Of a stretch of 64,000 bases of DNA, positions 39,168 through 48,812 are shown piece after piece (within the stretch, counting starts at the first letter, position 1; the number at the start of each line of letters is the position of its first letter). Made by a program: the position numbers and the translations under genes. Under the pieces are notes generated by a model. The model was not told the DNA's origin and did not search any database. It worked only from the letters and a program-made list of their open reading frames with translations. Origin of the DNA: an uncultured Pelagibacteraceae bacterium (GTDB lineage Bacteria; Pseudomonadota; Alphaproteobacteria; Pelagibacterales; Pelagibacteraceae); the NCBI GenBank assembly GCA_902545635.1, contig CACCGT010000005.1:26918-90917 (forward strand), in the 5' to 3' direction.

Positions 39168-40319
39168 ATGTCTAAAATATTCGATTTATTCATAATAGGT
39201 GGCGGTATAAACGGTGCAGGTATTGCAAGGGATGCTGCGGGTAGAGGTTTATCAGTTTGTTTAGCTGACAAAGGTGAGATTGGTGGAGCAACTTCATCCT
39301 GGTCAACGAAATTAATACATGGTGGTCTTCGTTATTTAGAAAATTATGAATTCAAATTAGTTAGAGAATCTTTAAAAGAAAGAGAAATTGTTTATAAAAT
39401 TGCTAAACATATTTCAAAACCCATTCCTTTTATAATTCCTTATGCAGATAAAATTCGACCAGCCTGGTTAATTAAAATTGGTTTATTTTTGTACGATAAT
39501 TTAGGTGGCAAAAGTAATATACCAAAATCAAAAACATTTGATCTTAGAAAAAAATTTTCAAATATTCTTAAAGAAAAATACAAAACCGGTTTTCAATATT
39601 TTGATATACAAATTGACGATAAAAAATTAACGAAATTAAATACCAAAGATGCAAAAAGAAATAACGCTAAAATACTAGAATACAACAAAGTTAAAAAAGC
39701 TGAAATTATTGGCAATGAATGGATTATTAGTCTTGAAAATGGTGAAAAAGTAAAGTCAAAAATTTTGATTAATGCATCTGGACCATGGATAAATGAAACC
39801 TTAAATAAAAATATAAAAATTAAATCTAAGAAAAAAATTAGATTGGTTAAAGGAAGTCATATTATTACAAAAAAATTGTACAAAGAAAATGTTGCGTTCA
39901 CATTTCAAAATACTGATAAAAGAATAATATTTGTAATACCTTACAAAGGGAAGTTTTCTTTAATTGGAACAACTGAAGAAGAGGTGAAATCACCTGAAAA
40001 TAAAGGAATATCAAAAAAAGAAATTAGATATTTAATTAGTTCAGTAAATAATTACTTAAAAAAACAAATAACATCAAAGGACATCGTAGATACATATTCT
40101 GGGATAAGACCTCTAATTGAAGATTTTAAAACAGCCTCAAAAGTCACAAGAGACTATGTTTTTGATCTAAAAATTATAAAAAAATTACCTTTATTGAATA
40201 TTTATGGAGGAAAACTTACCACCTACAGAAAATTGTCTGAAAAAGTCCTTATTGATCTTGAAAAATTTTTACCTAAAACAAAAAAAGGTCCATGGACACA
40301 CAAAAAGAAGCTTTTTTAA
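39168..40319 (+). CDS. glpD: Glycerol-3-phosphate dehydrogenase, short form lacking the C-terminal cap domain
   Basis: 383 aa; IIGGGINGAGIARDAAGRGLSVCLADKGEIGGATSSWSTKLIHGGLRYLE, YGGKLTTYRKLSEK. Confidence 0.92.
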   Translation: MSKIFDLFIIGGGINGAGIARDAAGRGLSVCLADKGEIGGATSSWSTKLIHGGLRYLENYEFKLVRESLKEREIVYKIAKHISKPIPFIIPYADKIRPAWLIKIGLFLYDNLGGKSNIPKSKTFDLRKKFSNILKEKYKTGFQYFDIQIDDKKLTKLNTKDAKRNNAKILEYNKVKKAEIIGNEWIISLENGEKVKSKILINASGPWINETLNKNIKIKSKKKIRLVKGSHIITKKLYKENVAFTFQNTDKRIIFVIPYKGKFSLIGTTEEEVKSPENKGISKKEIRYLISSVNNYLKKQITSKDIVDTYSGIRPLIEDFKTASKVTRDYVFDLKIIKKLPLLNIYGGKLTTYRKLSEKVLIDLEKFLPKTKKGPWTHKKKLF

Positions 40320-40357
40320 TTTCCATAGTCTTAAAAAATGCTTTTCATTAAGTAATT

Positions 40358-41152
40358 TTATTTAATTCTAGTTTGAATTATTTTGATAATTTTAGGTAAA
40401 TCTTTAATTGTATCTATTACATAGTGAGCGCCTACTTTCTTAAATTTATTCTTGATCTTTTTTCTAAATTTAGTTTTATCTTTAAAAGAAAGTCTATTAA
40501 ATTCGACTTCTGTTTTACCAAATTCATTACCTGAAAATATAACACCCACTACCCACATCCCAGCATTTACTCCCTCTAACAATCCAGGAATAGTGTCATC
40601 AACTTTTATACAATTTGATCCCTTGGTAATATTTAATTCAGAAAAAATTTTATATATTATTTCAGCTGAGGGTCTTCCAATTTTTGTGTATGAAGAACTA
40701 TATGACACATCAGGTATAAATCTTTGTTTTTTTAGTTCTGGCAATATAACATTTAGAATTTCTTCTGAATATCCGGTATTGATTCCTATTTTTATTTTTT
40801 TGTTTTTTATAAAATCTAAAGTTTTTTTACTTCCTGATATAAATTTTGAATGTTTCTTAATTATTTTTTTTAATTCTGGATTAAAAAGTTTAAACAATTT
40901 ATCAATATCTTTATCTGTTGGTTTTGATTTAAATTTTTTTTTCCACTGCGAATTAATTTTTCTTGTTGTTAGCAATGCTTTTATATGGGCTCGTTTTTCA
41001 ATACCCATTGGTCCTATGGCTTGTTTTCGTGTAATTTTAATTCCAAACCTATCAAATAATTCTATAAGAACTTGAGATGGCGCAAGGCTTCCAAAATCTA
41101 TTAATGTGCCAGCTAAATCAAATACAATTCCTTCTATATTGGAATTTTTCAT
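40358..41152 (-). CDS. phnX: Phosphonoacetaldehyde hydrolase (PhnX-like HAD)
   Basis: 264 aa; FDLAGTLIDFGSLAP, PMGIEKRAHIKAL, KVDDTIPGLLEGVNAGMWVVGVIFSGNEFG. Confidence 0.87.
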   Translation of the reverse strand: MKNSNIEGIVFDLAGTLIDFGSLAPSQVLIELFDRFGIKITRKQAIGPMGIEKRAHIKALLTTRKINSQWKKKFKSKPTDKDIDKLFKLFNPELKKIIKKHSKFISGSKKTLDFIKNKKIKIGINTGYSEEILNVILPELKKQRFIPDVSYSSSYTKIGRPSAEIIYKIFSELNITKGSNCIKVDDTIPGLLEGVNAGMWVVGVIFSGNEFGKTEVEFNRLSFKDKTKFRKKIKNKFKKVGAHYVIDTIKDLPKIIKIIQTRIK

Positions 41153-41298
41153 ATGTTTTTTTTCGAATCTTTTAATTAAAATTTAATATTTGAAATTAAT
41201 CATATCTTTAATTGAATAATAATACTGATTTTATTGCTGTTTATTTTGATTTTAACTTGTTTTATTAATGTTACAAAAATATTACAGATTTATTACAT

Positions 41299-41850
41299 AT
41301 GCTGAAAATACTAAATTTCTTATTGATAATTTCAACAGTATGTTTGACTTCAGCAGCAAAAGCAAATGAGTTAGATTTAAACAAACTTTTGAGTAAGTTA
41401 AAAGATTGTAATACACAAAGTGATGCAAAAATTTTAGAAAAAAGCATATGGAATTTGTGGGAAACACATCCATCTAATTTTCAATTAACTATTGATTTAA
41501 AAGAAGGTTCAAGACTAGTTCAAAATGGAAATTATATAAGGGCATATAGGATTTTTAGTAAAATTATAGAAAAAGATCCTAATTGGGCTGAAGCTTGGAA
41601 TAGACGTGCAACATCTTTATATTTTATGGGTAAGTATAAAAAATCACTTAGAGATATTGATATGGTCTTAAAACTTGAAAGCAGGCATTTCGGTGCTCTA
41701 ATTGGAAAAGGACAAGTATACATGGAAATGAAAGATTACGAAAAAGCCTACACTAGTTATTTAGAAGCTTCATATATAAACCCAATGAATACTGATACAA
41801 TAAATCAAATAAACAAAGTCTCTAAATTAATTAAAGAAAAAACAATATAA
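41299..41850 (+). CDS. TPR-repeat exported protein
   Basis: 183 aa; signal peptide; AWNRRATSLYFMGKYKKSLRDIDMVLKLE repeat pattern. Confidence 0.8.
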   Translation: MLKILNFLLIISTVCLTSAAKANELDLNKLLSKLKDCNTQSDAKILEKSIWNLWETHPSNFQLTIDLKEGSRLVQNGNYIRAYRIFSKIIEKDPNWAEAWNRRATSLYFMGKYKKSLRDIDMVLKLESRHFGALIGKGQVYMEMKDYEKAYTSYLEASYINPMNTDTINQINKVSKLIKEKTI

Positions 41851-42004
41851 TTACTTTATCTGTAAAATATCTTTAATATTATTAAAATATAATAACTTAT
41901 GAATTATTTGAAAAATATTAAGCTTACAAATAATATAACTTTAATTAATAAGCCATTCAAAAAAAAAAGAATATTATCATTTCTTAAAAACCTCTGATTT
42001 ATCT

Positions 42005-42400
42005 TTGGTAGTTGCGGAAATTAAGAAAAACGTTTTTGTTCTAGTTAGTCAAAAAAGAATTCCAGTTAATAAAATCAACTATGAATTTCCATCTGGTATG
42101 ATTGATAAAGGAGAAAATTCTATAAGTGCTGCTTGTAGAGAATTTTATGAGGAAACAGGATATAAAATATTAGGAAGACCAAAAAAATTATTTACAATTA
42201 ATTGTGAGCCAGGAAGGTTAACAACTAAAATATACTGCTATTATTCAAATAGAATAATTAAAAAAAAAGGACCTGAGAAAGCTATTAAAATTCATTTTCT
42301 GTCTAAAGAAGAAATAAACAAATTAATTTTAAATGAAAAATTTTGTAATGCCTCTCATGTGGCTTCATTTTTTAAAGTTATAAAGGTGCCTACAAAGTAA
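42005..42400 (+). CDS. NUDIX hydrolase (5' end probably frameshifted at an A10 tract)
   Basis: Nudix box GMIDKGENSISAACREFYEETGY; likely true start ATG 41899 in another frame. Confidence 0.85.
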   Translation: MVVAEIKKNVFVLVSQKRIPVNKINYEFPSGMIDKGENSISAACREFYEETGYKILGRPKKLFTINCEPGRLTTKIYCYYSNRIIKKKGPEKAIKIHFLSKEEINKLILNEKFCNASHVASFFKVIKVPTK

Positions 42401-42408
42401 GCACCTTT
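42382..42408 (+). terminator. Intrinsic terminator overlapping nudix stop
   Basis: AAAGGTGC...GCACCTTTTA stem. Confidence 0.6.
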
Positions 42409-42503
42409 TATAAGAGAAAATAATGATTTCGTTAATGTAATTAATGATGAAATATTACTGATAAATTAATAAAATATTAAATCTAATTTAAATTAACATT
42501 AAA

Positions 42504-44012
42504 TTAATTTGAATAAATTACCCTAGGATCTAAAAATAATTCTCTTGCTAAAGCTTTGAATTTTTTCGTAACTTGTTTTGAGATTATCTCTTGATGCTGC
42601 GAAGGTATTTTTAAAAAAACAGCATTTCCTCTTTTATAAAGTTTAAATTCTTCTAAAAAAATTGTAGATATTGATGTAAGAGAATTAGCAAATCTTAAGG
42701 CTGCACCAACTTGTTTGCATGAATATATCTCGTTGTTATTTAAAAACGTTAAGTATTCTATCTTTGGGTTGTATTTTATACTGCAATATCTCCAGTAACA
42801 AGAAAGTGCCAATTGTATTCTTTCTTTATGTGAAAGTTTTAATAAAGGCGTATTTAATGTTTCTTGAAAAACCAACTCTGCTTTTTGGAATGCTCCCAAA
42901 CCCCAATCCATATGACTTAGTACGCAAGATAGATGAAGCAATTTTTGATTAAAATGCTCATTTCCCTCAAATATAGGTTTTATAAAATCAAAATATTTCT
43001 TATATGTAGATCCTAAATCGCCTCTTTTTTTTGAAATATGCTCTAATGATTTATTAAAAACAAAATTACTATCTGAGTTTTTAAATAAATCTTTGGCAAG
43101 AGATCCTTCTCTAATACCGCTAATTGAGCAAATAACATTTTTTGGATTTGCTATGTTCATAATTTCTTCTAGAATTATTGAGCTATAAGGAAGATAAGGC
43201 GTTCTAGACTTTGATATGTATTCAACTGATTTCAATTTAGATTTATTAAATGAAGAAATTTTTTCTAAAAATTTTGTAAGTTTTTCATTTTCTACTGAGT
43301 ATTGATGAATAATATGGACTGGATATTCATTTTGAAATAAGTGTAATTTAAACAAAGCTCTCCACGTACCTCCCACCAAATATAAATTATTAAATTTTTT
43401 TTTAGATAACCATTTTTCATCTCTTAAAAGATTTTTGAGATATTTAGGTAAATTTCTTTTTTTAACAATAGGATTGTTGATTAACCTTAATACACCAACT
43501 GGAAGTGATGTTTTATTTGTTACAACATTGTTTTCAACTCTAGCAAGCTCTAAACTTCCACCACCTAAATCAGCAACAAGTCCATCCACATTCTCAAATC
43601 CAATTTTAACGCCTTCAGCTGATGATTCAGCTTCTTCTTCACCAGTTAAAATATTTATATTTTTTTTAAATAAGTATTCTACTTCTTCAATAAAGGGCTT
43701 TGCGTCTGTAGCTTCTCTTAATACAGCTGTTGCAATAATTTTAAGGTTATTAATTTTTGAAACATTAAGAATTTCTGAAAATCTTTTTAAAACTTTTAAA
43801 GCATATATCTTGCCTGATTTATGAAGTTTTTTTGATTTATCTAAGTTTTTACCAAGTTCACAAACTGCTTTTTCATTAAAAAAAGGTACTCTAGATGATG
43901 TAAAATCATCGTAAATTAACATTCTTATAGAATTTGAACCTATATCAATAATAGCTAATTTTGATTGTCTTAATTTTAAATTTTGCTTATTTTTAATTAC
44001 TTTAAGTTCCAT
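42504..44012 (-). CDS. ppx: Exopolyphosphatase (Ppx/GppA)
   Basis: 502 aa; AIIDIGSNSIRMLIYD, TGEEEAESSAEGVKIGF, VADLGGGSLEL. Confidence 0.93.
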   Translation of the reverse strand: MELKVIKNKQNLKLRQSKLAIIDIGSNSIRMLIYDDFTSSRVPFFNEKAVCELGKNLDKSKKLHKSGKIYALKVLKRFSEILNVSKINNLKIIATAVLREATDAKPFIEEVEYLFKKNINILTGEEEAESSAEGVKIGFENVDGLVADLGGGSLELARVENNVVTNKTSLPVGVLRLINNPIVKKRNLPKYLKNLLRDEKWLSKKKFNNLYLVGGTWRALFKLHLFQNEYPVHIIHQYSVENEKLTKFLEKISSFNKSKLKSVEYISKSRTPYLPYSSIILEEIMNIANPKNVICSISGIREGSLAKDLFKNSDSNFVFNKSLEHISKKRGDLGSTYKKYFDFIKPIFEGNEHFNQKLLHLSCVLSHMDWGLGAFQKAELVFQETLNTPLLKLSHKERIQLALSCYWRYCSIKYNPKIEYLTFLNNNEIYSCKQVGAALRFANSLTSISTIFLEEFKLYKRGNAVFLKIPSQHQEIISKQVTKKFKALARELFLDPRVIYSN

Positions 44013-46152
44013 CTTTAACCAACCTTAAGTTTAATTTTTTAGGTTTAATTTTTAGTTTTGCCTTTCCTCTTCCTGATAAACTTGGATTATTCATGAAATA
44101 ATCATGTGCAGAAAAAGAATCTTTTCGACTATATTTAATTTTTTGATAATTTCCATTAGGATAAAGTTCCCAGCTCTGATTCGTGTCTAGATAATTGGCC
44201 ATCATTATTTGGTCTAAAACCTGTTCATGAACAGTTTGATTTTCAATTGGCACGAGAAGTTCGACTCTTCTATCTAGATTTCTTGGCATCAAATCTGCAG
44301 ATGAAATATAAACTTTTGCATTTCTGTTAGGCATTAATTTTCCATTTGCAAAACAATATATTCTTGAGTGTTCAAGAAATCTTCCAATGATACTTTTTAC
44401 AATAATATTTTCCGATTTATTTTTAATACCAGGTCTTAAACAACATACACCTCTTACAAATAAAGAGACTTTTACACCGACACTAGAAGCCTCATAAAAT
44501 TTATCAATTATTTGTGAATCAACTAATGAATTCATTTTAGCCCAAATCTCAGCGTGTTTCCCTTTTTTTGCATTACTTATTTCCTTATCTATATTCTGAT
44601 TTAAAGTTTTTCTTAAATTTACAGGTGAAATGGAAATTTTATTTAAATTTCTTGGTTTAGAATATCCAGTCACGTAATTGTAGAATTTTTCTACATCTGC
44701 AGCCATTTTTTTATCAGAGCTAAATAGAGATAAGTCTGTGTATATTTTTGCATTTACAGGATGATAATTGCCAGTACCTAAATGGAAATATGTTTGAATT
44801 TTACCACCCTCACGTCGATGTATTAGTGATGATTTAGCATGTGTTTTGTATTTTGCAAAACCATAAACAATTTGAACTCCAGCTTTTTCAAGACTTCTTG
44901 CCAGCTGTATATTTGCTTCTTCATCAAATCTAGCTTTGATTTCAATTAAAGCAGTAACTGTTTTGCCATTTTCGGAAGCGCTAATTAATGCTTTAACAAT
45001 TGGTGAATCTAAAGTAGTTCTGTACAATGTTTGTTTAATAGCAATTACTTTTTTATCCATAGCAGCTTGATTTAAAAATTCAATTACAGCATCAAAAGTC
45101 TCAAATGGATGATGAACTATTAGGTCTTTTTTCTTAATTGTCTCAAAAAAATTATTATTGTATTCTTTTAATCTTTCTACTTCTCTTGGTGTAAAGTTTT
45201 TAAATTTTAATTTAGAATTTTTAATTTTACAAATTTGGTCTATATCCTGGATTCCAACTAAACCTGCTACTTCATAAATATAATTTGGATTAATTTCTAA
45301 TTTATTTGTTATAAATTTTACAAGTTCTTTGTCGCTTTTTTCTAAAATTTCTAATCTAACAATATCACCAGTTCTTCTTCGCTTTAATGCTAGTTCAAAT
45401 GATCTGACTAAATCCTCAGCCTCTTCTTGAATTTCTACATCACTATCTCTTATTACTCTAAATATCATTTTCTTTTCTAATAAATGATCTGGAAAAATTT
45501 CAGAGGCAAAGTAACCAATAACATCGTCTAGAACCAAAAATTTCTTAAATGATTTTCCTCCATCTATTTCAATAAATCTTGATAAAGCTTTAGGAATTAC
45601 GATAATTGAATTAAGAATTCTCTTTTTTTTCTTTTTCTTCAGCTTCATAACTAAAGCTCTACCTTGATTAATAATAAATGGAAAAGGATGAGAAGGATCA
45701 ATCGCTGATGGTGTAAGTAGAGGATAAATTTCTTCGTTAAATATTTCTAATAATTTCTTTTTTTCTTTTGTGTTAAGGTTTTCTGGCTTAGTCAATAAAA
45801 TATTATTTCTCTTCAGCTGATTTGATAGATTATTAAATATGGTATTTTGTTTATTTAATAGATTTTTTGTATCATTAATAACCATCTCCATCTGTTCTTC
45901 AGGTGTTAGTCCATCTGAACTTAGTGAGTCGACTTCTTGTTTAATTTGACTGTATAGTCCAGCAACTCGAACCATAAAAAATTCATCTAAATTAGAGCCT
46001 GCAATAGATAAAAATTTTACTCTCTCATAAAGAGGATTTTCAATATTTTGCGCCTCTAACAGAACTCTATCGTTAAATTTTAACCATGATAATTCTCTAT
46101 TTATATAATTGGATTTAAGCTCTTCTTTGTCTTGTTTTTTTAATGCAGTCAT
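44002..46152 (-). CDS. ppk1: Polyphosphate kinase 1
   Basis: YINRELSWLKFNDRVLLEA, FMVRVAGL, IYTDLSLFSSD, RNAKVYISSADLMPRNLDRRVELLVPI; start set at MTALKKQD rather than the longer listed ORF. Confidence 0.95.
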   Translation of the reverse strand: MTALKKQDKEELKSNYINRELSWLKFNDRVLLEAQNIENPLYERVKFLSIAGSNLDEFFMVRVAGLYSQIKQEVDSLSSDGLTPEEQMEMVINDTKNLLNKQNTIFNNLSNQLKRNNILLTKPENLNTKEKKKLLEIFNEEIYPLLTPSAIDPSHPFPFIINQGRALVMKLKKKKKKRILNSIIVIPKALSRFIEIDGGKSFKKFLVLDDVIGYFASEIFPDHLLEKKMIFRVIRDSDVEIQEEAEDLVRSFELALKRRRTGDIVRLEILEKSDKELVKFITNKLEINPNYIYEVAGLVGIQDIDQICKIKNSKLKFKNFTPREVERLKEYNNNFFETIKKKDLIVHHPFETFDAVIEFLNQAAMDKKVIAIKQTLYRTTLDSPIVKALISASENGKTVTALIEIKARFDEEANIQLARSLEKAGVQIVYGFAKYKTHAKSSLIHRREGGKIQTYFHLGTGNYHPVNAKIYTDLSLFSSDKKMAADVEKFYNYVTGYSKPRNLNKISISPVNLRKTLNQNIDKEISNAKKGKHAEIWAKMNSLVDSQIIDKFYEASSVGVKVSLFVRGVCCLRPGIKNKSENIIVKSIIGRFLEHSRIYCFANGKLMPNRNAKVYISSADLMPRNLDRRVELLVPIENQTVHEQVLDQIMMANYLDTNQSWELYPNGNYQKIKYSRKDSFSAHDYFMNNPSLSGRGKAKLKIKPKKLNLRLVKDGT

Positions 46153-46165
46153 ATATTTAGATTTA

Positions 46166-46681
46166 ATGCGCGAATTATATGTCATGAGACATGCAAAATC
46201 TAGTTGGGAAGACCCAAATTTAAGTGATTTTGAAAGACCACTAAATAAAAGAGGCATCAAAAGTGCAAAAATTATAAGTGAATTTTTTGTTAAAAAAAAA
46301 TACTCCTTTGACTACGTGCTTTTATCTTCATCAAAAAGAACAAAAAAAACTCTAAATTTAATACTGAATAAAATAAATAAACCAAAAAAAATTAAAAGTT
46401 CCTCAAAACTCTATTTGGTTAATGAAAATGAAATAATAGCTAATATAAAAAATATCCATAAAAAGTTTAAGAAAGTATTGATAATAAATCATGAACCTGC
46501 TCTTAAAAATTTAGTTATAAAATTAACTAAAAATAAAGATAATAGTAATTTTAAACTATTAAATTATAAATTCCCAACTTGTGCATTTGCTAAAATAGTT
46601 TTCGATACGAATGATTGGATAAATATTGAAGAGAAAGGAATTATTTCTGAATTTGTAAGGCCTAAAGATTTAGTTATCTAA
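46166..46681 (+). CDS. sixA: SixA-type histidine phosphatase
   Basis: MRELYVMRHAKSSWEDPNLSDFERPLNKRG; start set at 46166. Confidence 0.88.
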   Translation: MRELYVMRHAKSSWEDPNLSDFERPLNKRGIKSAKIISEFFVKKKYSFDYVLLSSSKRTKKTLNLILNKINKPKKIKSSSKLYLVNENEIIANIKNIHKKFKKVLIINHEPALKNLVIKLTKNKDNSNFKLLNYKFPTCAFAKIVFDTNDWINIEEKGIISEFVRPKDLVI

Positions 46682-47353
46682 CGAATAGCCTGCAGATCTC
46701 ACTGTGCGAATTAAATTTTCTAATCCACTTACATTTAAAACTTTTCTCAATCTTCTTATGTGAACATCAACCGTTCTACTTTCTACATAAATATTTTCAC
46801 CCCAAACATTATTTAGTAATTGTTCTCTTGAATAAACTCTTTTTGGATTTTTAATAAAAAAATCTAATAATTTAAATTCTGTGGGTCCCAAAATTATTTC
46901 CTTATCATTTCTATAAACTCTTTTTGCTAATCTATCAATTTTAAGGTCTTTAAATTCCACAACATCAGTTGATGACAAAGGTTTAGCCCTTCTTAACAAA
47001 GATTTAATTCTTGCATTTAATTCTTTTTGGCTAAATGGTTTAGTGACGTAATCATCGGCTCCGGTTTCAAATGCTTTTAATTTATCTTCCTCCTCTCCTT
47101 TTGCAGTAAGCATAATAATTGGAATGTCATTATATTTTTTATCCCTTTTTAACTGTTTACATATTTCAACACCTGATAAATCTGGCAACATCCAATCTAA
47201 TAAGATTAAGTCTGGCATTTTTTGTTTTATTGATTTTAAAGAGTCCTCTCCATTTTCACTTGAAGAAACCTTATGACCTTCTTTTTCTAAATTATATTTT
47301 AATAAGGTTGAAATTGGCGCCTCATCTTCTGCAATAAATATGTGTGCACTCAT
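46670..47353 (-). CDS. phoB: Phosphate regulon response regulator
   Basis: 227 aa; REC plus OmpR-type wHTH (SRTVDVHIRRLRKVLNVSGLENLIRTVRSAGYSL). Confidence 0.94.
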   Translation of the reverse strand: MSAHIFIAEDEAPISTLLKYNLEKEGHKVSSSENGEDSLKSIKQKMPDLILLDWMLPDLSGVEICKQLKRDKKYNDIPIIMLTAKGEEEDKLKAFETGADDYVTKPFSQKELNARIKSLLRRAKPLSSTDVVEFKDLKIDRLAKRVYRNDKEIILGPTEFKLLDFFIKNPKRVYSREQLLNNVWGENIYVESRTVDVHIRRLRKVLNVSGLENLIRTVRSAGYSLDN

Positions 47354-48054
47354 TACTTTGTTAATTCTGTATCGCTACCCTTGGGTCTTTCACCCTCTAA
47401 ATAATCACCTGTAACTAAATAATATACTTGCTCAGCAATGTTTGTTGTATGATCTCCTATCCTTTCAAGGTTTTTAGTAACAAATAAAAGATGTGAGCCA
47501 TATTCAATATTTTCCATATTTGATTTAATTAATGAGATGACTTCTTCCATACATTTATTTGTTAAATCATCAACTTGTTCATCACTCTCCCATACTGTTT
47601 GAGCTACATCGCTTGATCTACTTAGATAAGAGTCTAAAACAATTTTTAATTGTTTTTGAACCAAAATGCAGATTCTACTCATTGCTTCAATTAAATTATT
47701 TGGCAAATGCGTATTTATAAGTTTTGTTCTTTTTGCAATATTTTTGGCAAGATCACCTATTCTTTCTAAGTCTGAAGACATCTTTAGAGCTGCAACTGTT
47801 TCTCTAAGATCCACAGCCATTGGTTGTCTTAAAGCAATTAAATTTACTACCTCATTCTCTATCTGAGACTCAAAATTATCTATAACCATATCTGAATTTA
47901 TAACATCATCAGCAAGGTTATGATCATTTGCTGATATTGCTTTCATTGCATTACCTAAAGCGGTTTCGCAATTTGCCCCCATTTCAACTAAATCATTGTT
48001 TAATTTTTTTAATTGGTCTTCGTAAGATTTTACTGTGTGTGGTTTTTCATTCAT
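47353..48054 (-). CDS. phoU: Phosphate transport regulator PhoU
   Basis: 233 aa; SSDLERIGDLAKNIAKR, LERIGDHTTNIAEQVYYLVTG. Confidence 0.96.
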   Translation of the reverse strand: MNEKPHTVKSYEDQLKKLNNDLVEMGANCETALGNAMKAISANDHNLADDVINSDMVIDNFESQIENEVVNLIALRQPMAVDLRETVAALKMSSDLERIGDLAKNIAKRTKLINTHLPNNLIEAMSRICILVQKQLKIVLDSYLSRSSDVAQTVWESDEQVDDLTNKCMEEVISLIKSNMENIEYGSHLLFVTKNLERIGDHTTNIAEQVYYLVTGDYLEGERPKGSDTELTK

Positions 48055-48809
48055 TATCCAAACCTTCCTGTTATGTAATCCTGCGTTTGTTGTTGAGTCG
48101 GATTCTTGAATATCTTATCAGTAGAACCTACTTCAATCAATTTGCCAAGGTGAAAAAAACCAGTATTTTGAGAGACTCTTGCAGCTTGGGACATTGAGTG
48201 AGTAACAATTATTATAGTATGTTCCTTTCTTAATTCATCAATTAGCTCCTCTATTTGTGCTGTCGCAATTGGATCAAGAGCTGAACATGGCTCATCCATG
48301 AGTATTACCTCTGGCTTAATTGATATTGTTCTTGCAATACAAAGTCTTTGTTGTTGTCCACCTGATAAACCAGTACCTGGTTCGTGAATTCTGTCTTTTA
48401 CCTCTTCCCAAAGTGCTGCTTTTCTCAAACTCTCTTCAACAATATTATCCATTTCACTTTTAGATTGAGCTATCCCATGTATCTCAGGTCCATAAGAAAT
48501 ATTCTCATAAATGGTTTTTGGAAAAGGATTTGGTTTTTGAAAAATCATTCCAACTTTTTCTCTAAGCCTTACAACATCTGTATCTTTTTGATTTATGTCA
48601 TAGTCATTAATTTTTACGACACCACTGACTTTACAAATATCGATCACATCATTCATCCTATTTAAACATCTTAAGAATGTTGATTTACCACAACCAGAAG
48701 GTCCAATAAGAGCAGTTACTTTATTTGCTTCGATATCCATATTGATATCAAATAAAGCTTGTTTCGCTCCATAATAGACATCAACATTTTTTGCTTCTAT
48801 TTTATTCAT
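48054..48809 (-). CDS. pstB: Phosphate ABC transporter ATP-binding protein
   Basis: 251 aa; [42 protein letters not shown]. Confidence 0.97.
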   Translation of the reverse strand: MNKIEAKNVDVYYGAKQALFDINMDIEANKVTALIGPSGCGKSTFLRCLNRMNDVIDICKVSGVVKINDYDINQKDTDVVRLREKVGMIFQKPNPFPKTIYENISYGPEIHGIAQSKSEMDNIVEESLRKAALWEEVKDRIHEPGTGLSGGQQQRLCIARTISIKPEVILMDEPCSALDPIATAQIEELIDELRKEHTIIIVTHSMSQAARVSQNTGFFHLGKLIEVGSTDKIFKNPTQQQTQDYITGRFG

Positions 48810-48812
48810 ATT

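Noticed and set aside
40452-41075. 207-aa plus-strand ORF antisense to phnX-like gene
   Set aside because: Antisense shadow of a well-supported CDS; hydrophobic AT-rich composition, no family motif
46152-46260. Longer ppk1 N-terminus and longer sixA start (46109) from ORF track
   Set aside because: Extensions overlap on opposite strands and lie upstream of conserved starts MTALKKQ and MRELYVMRHAK
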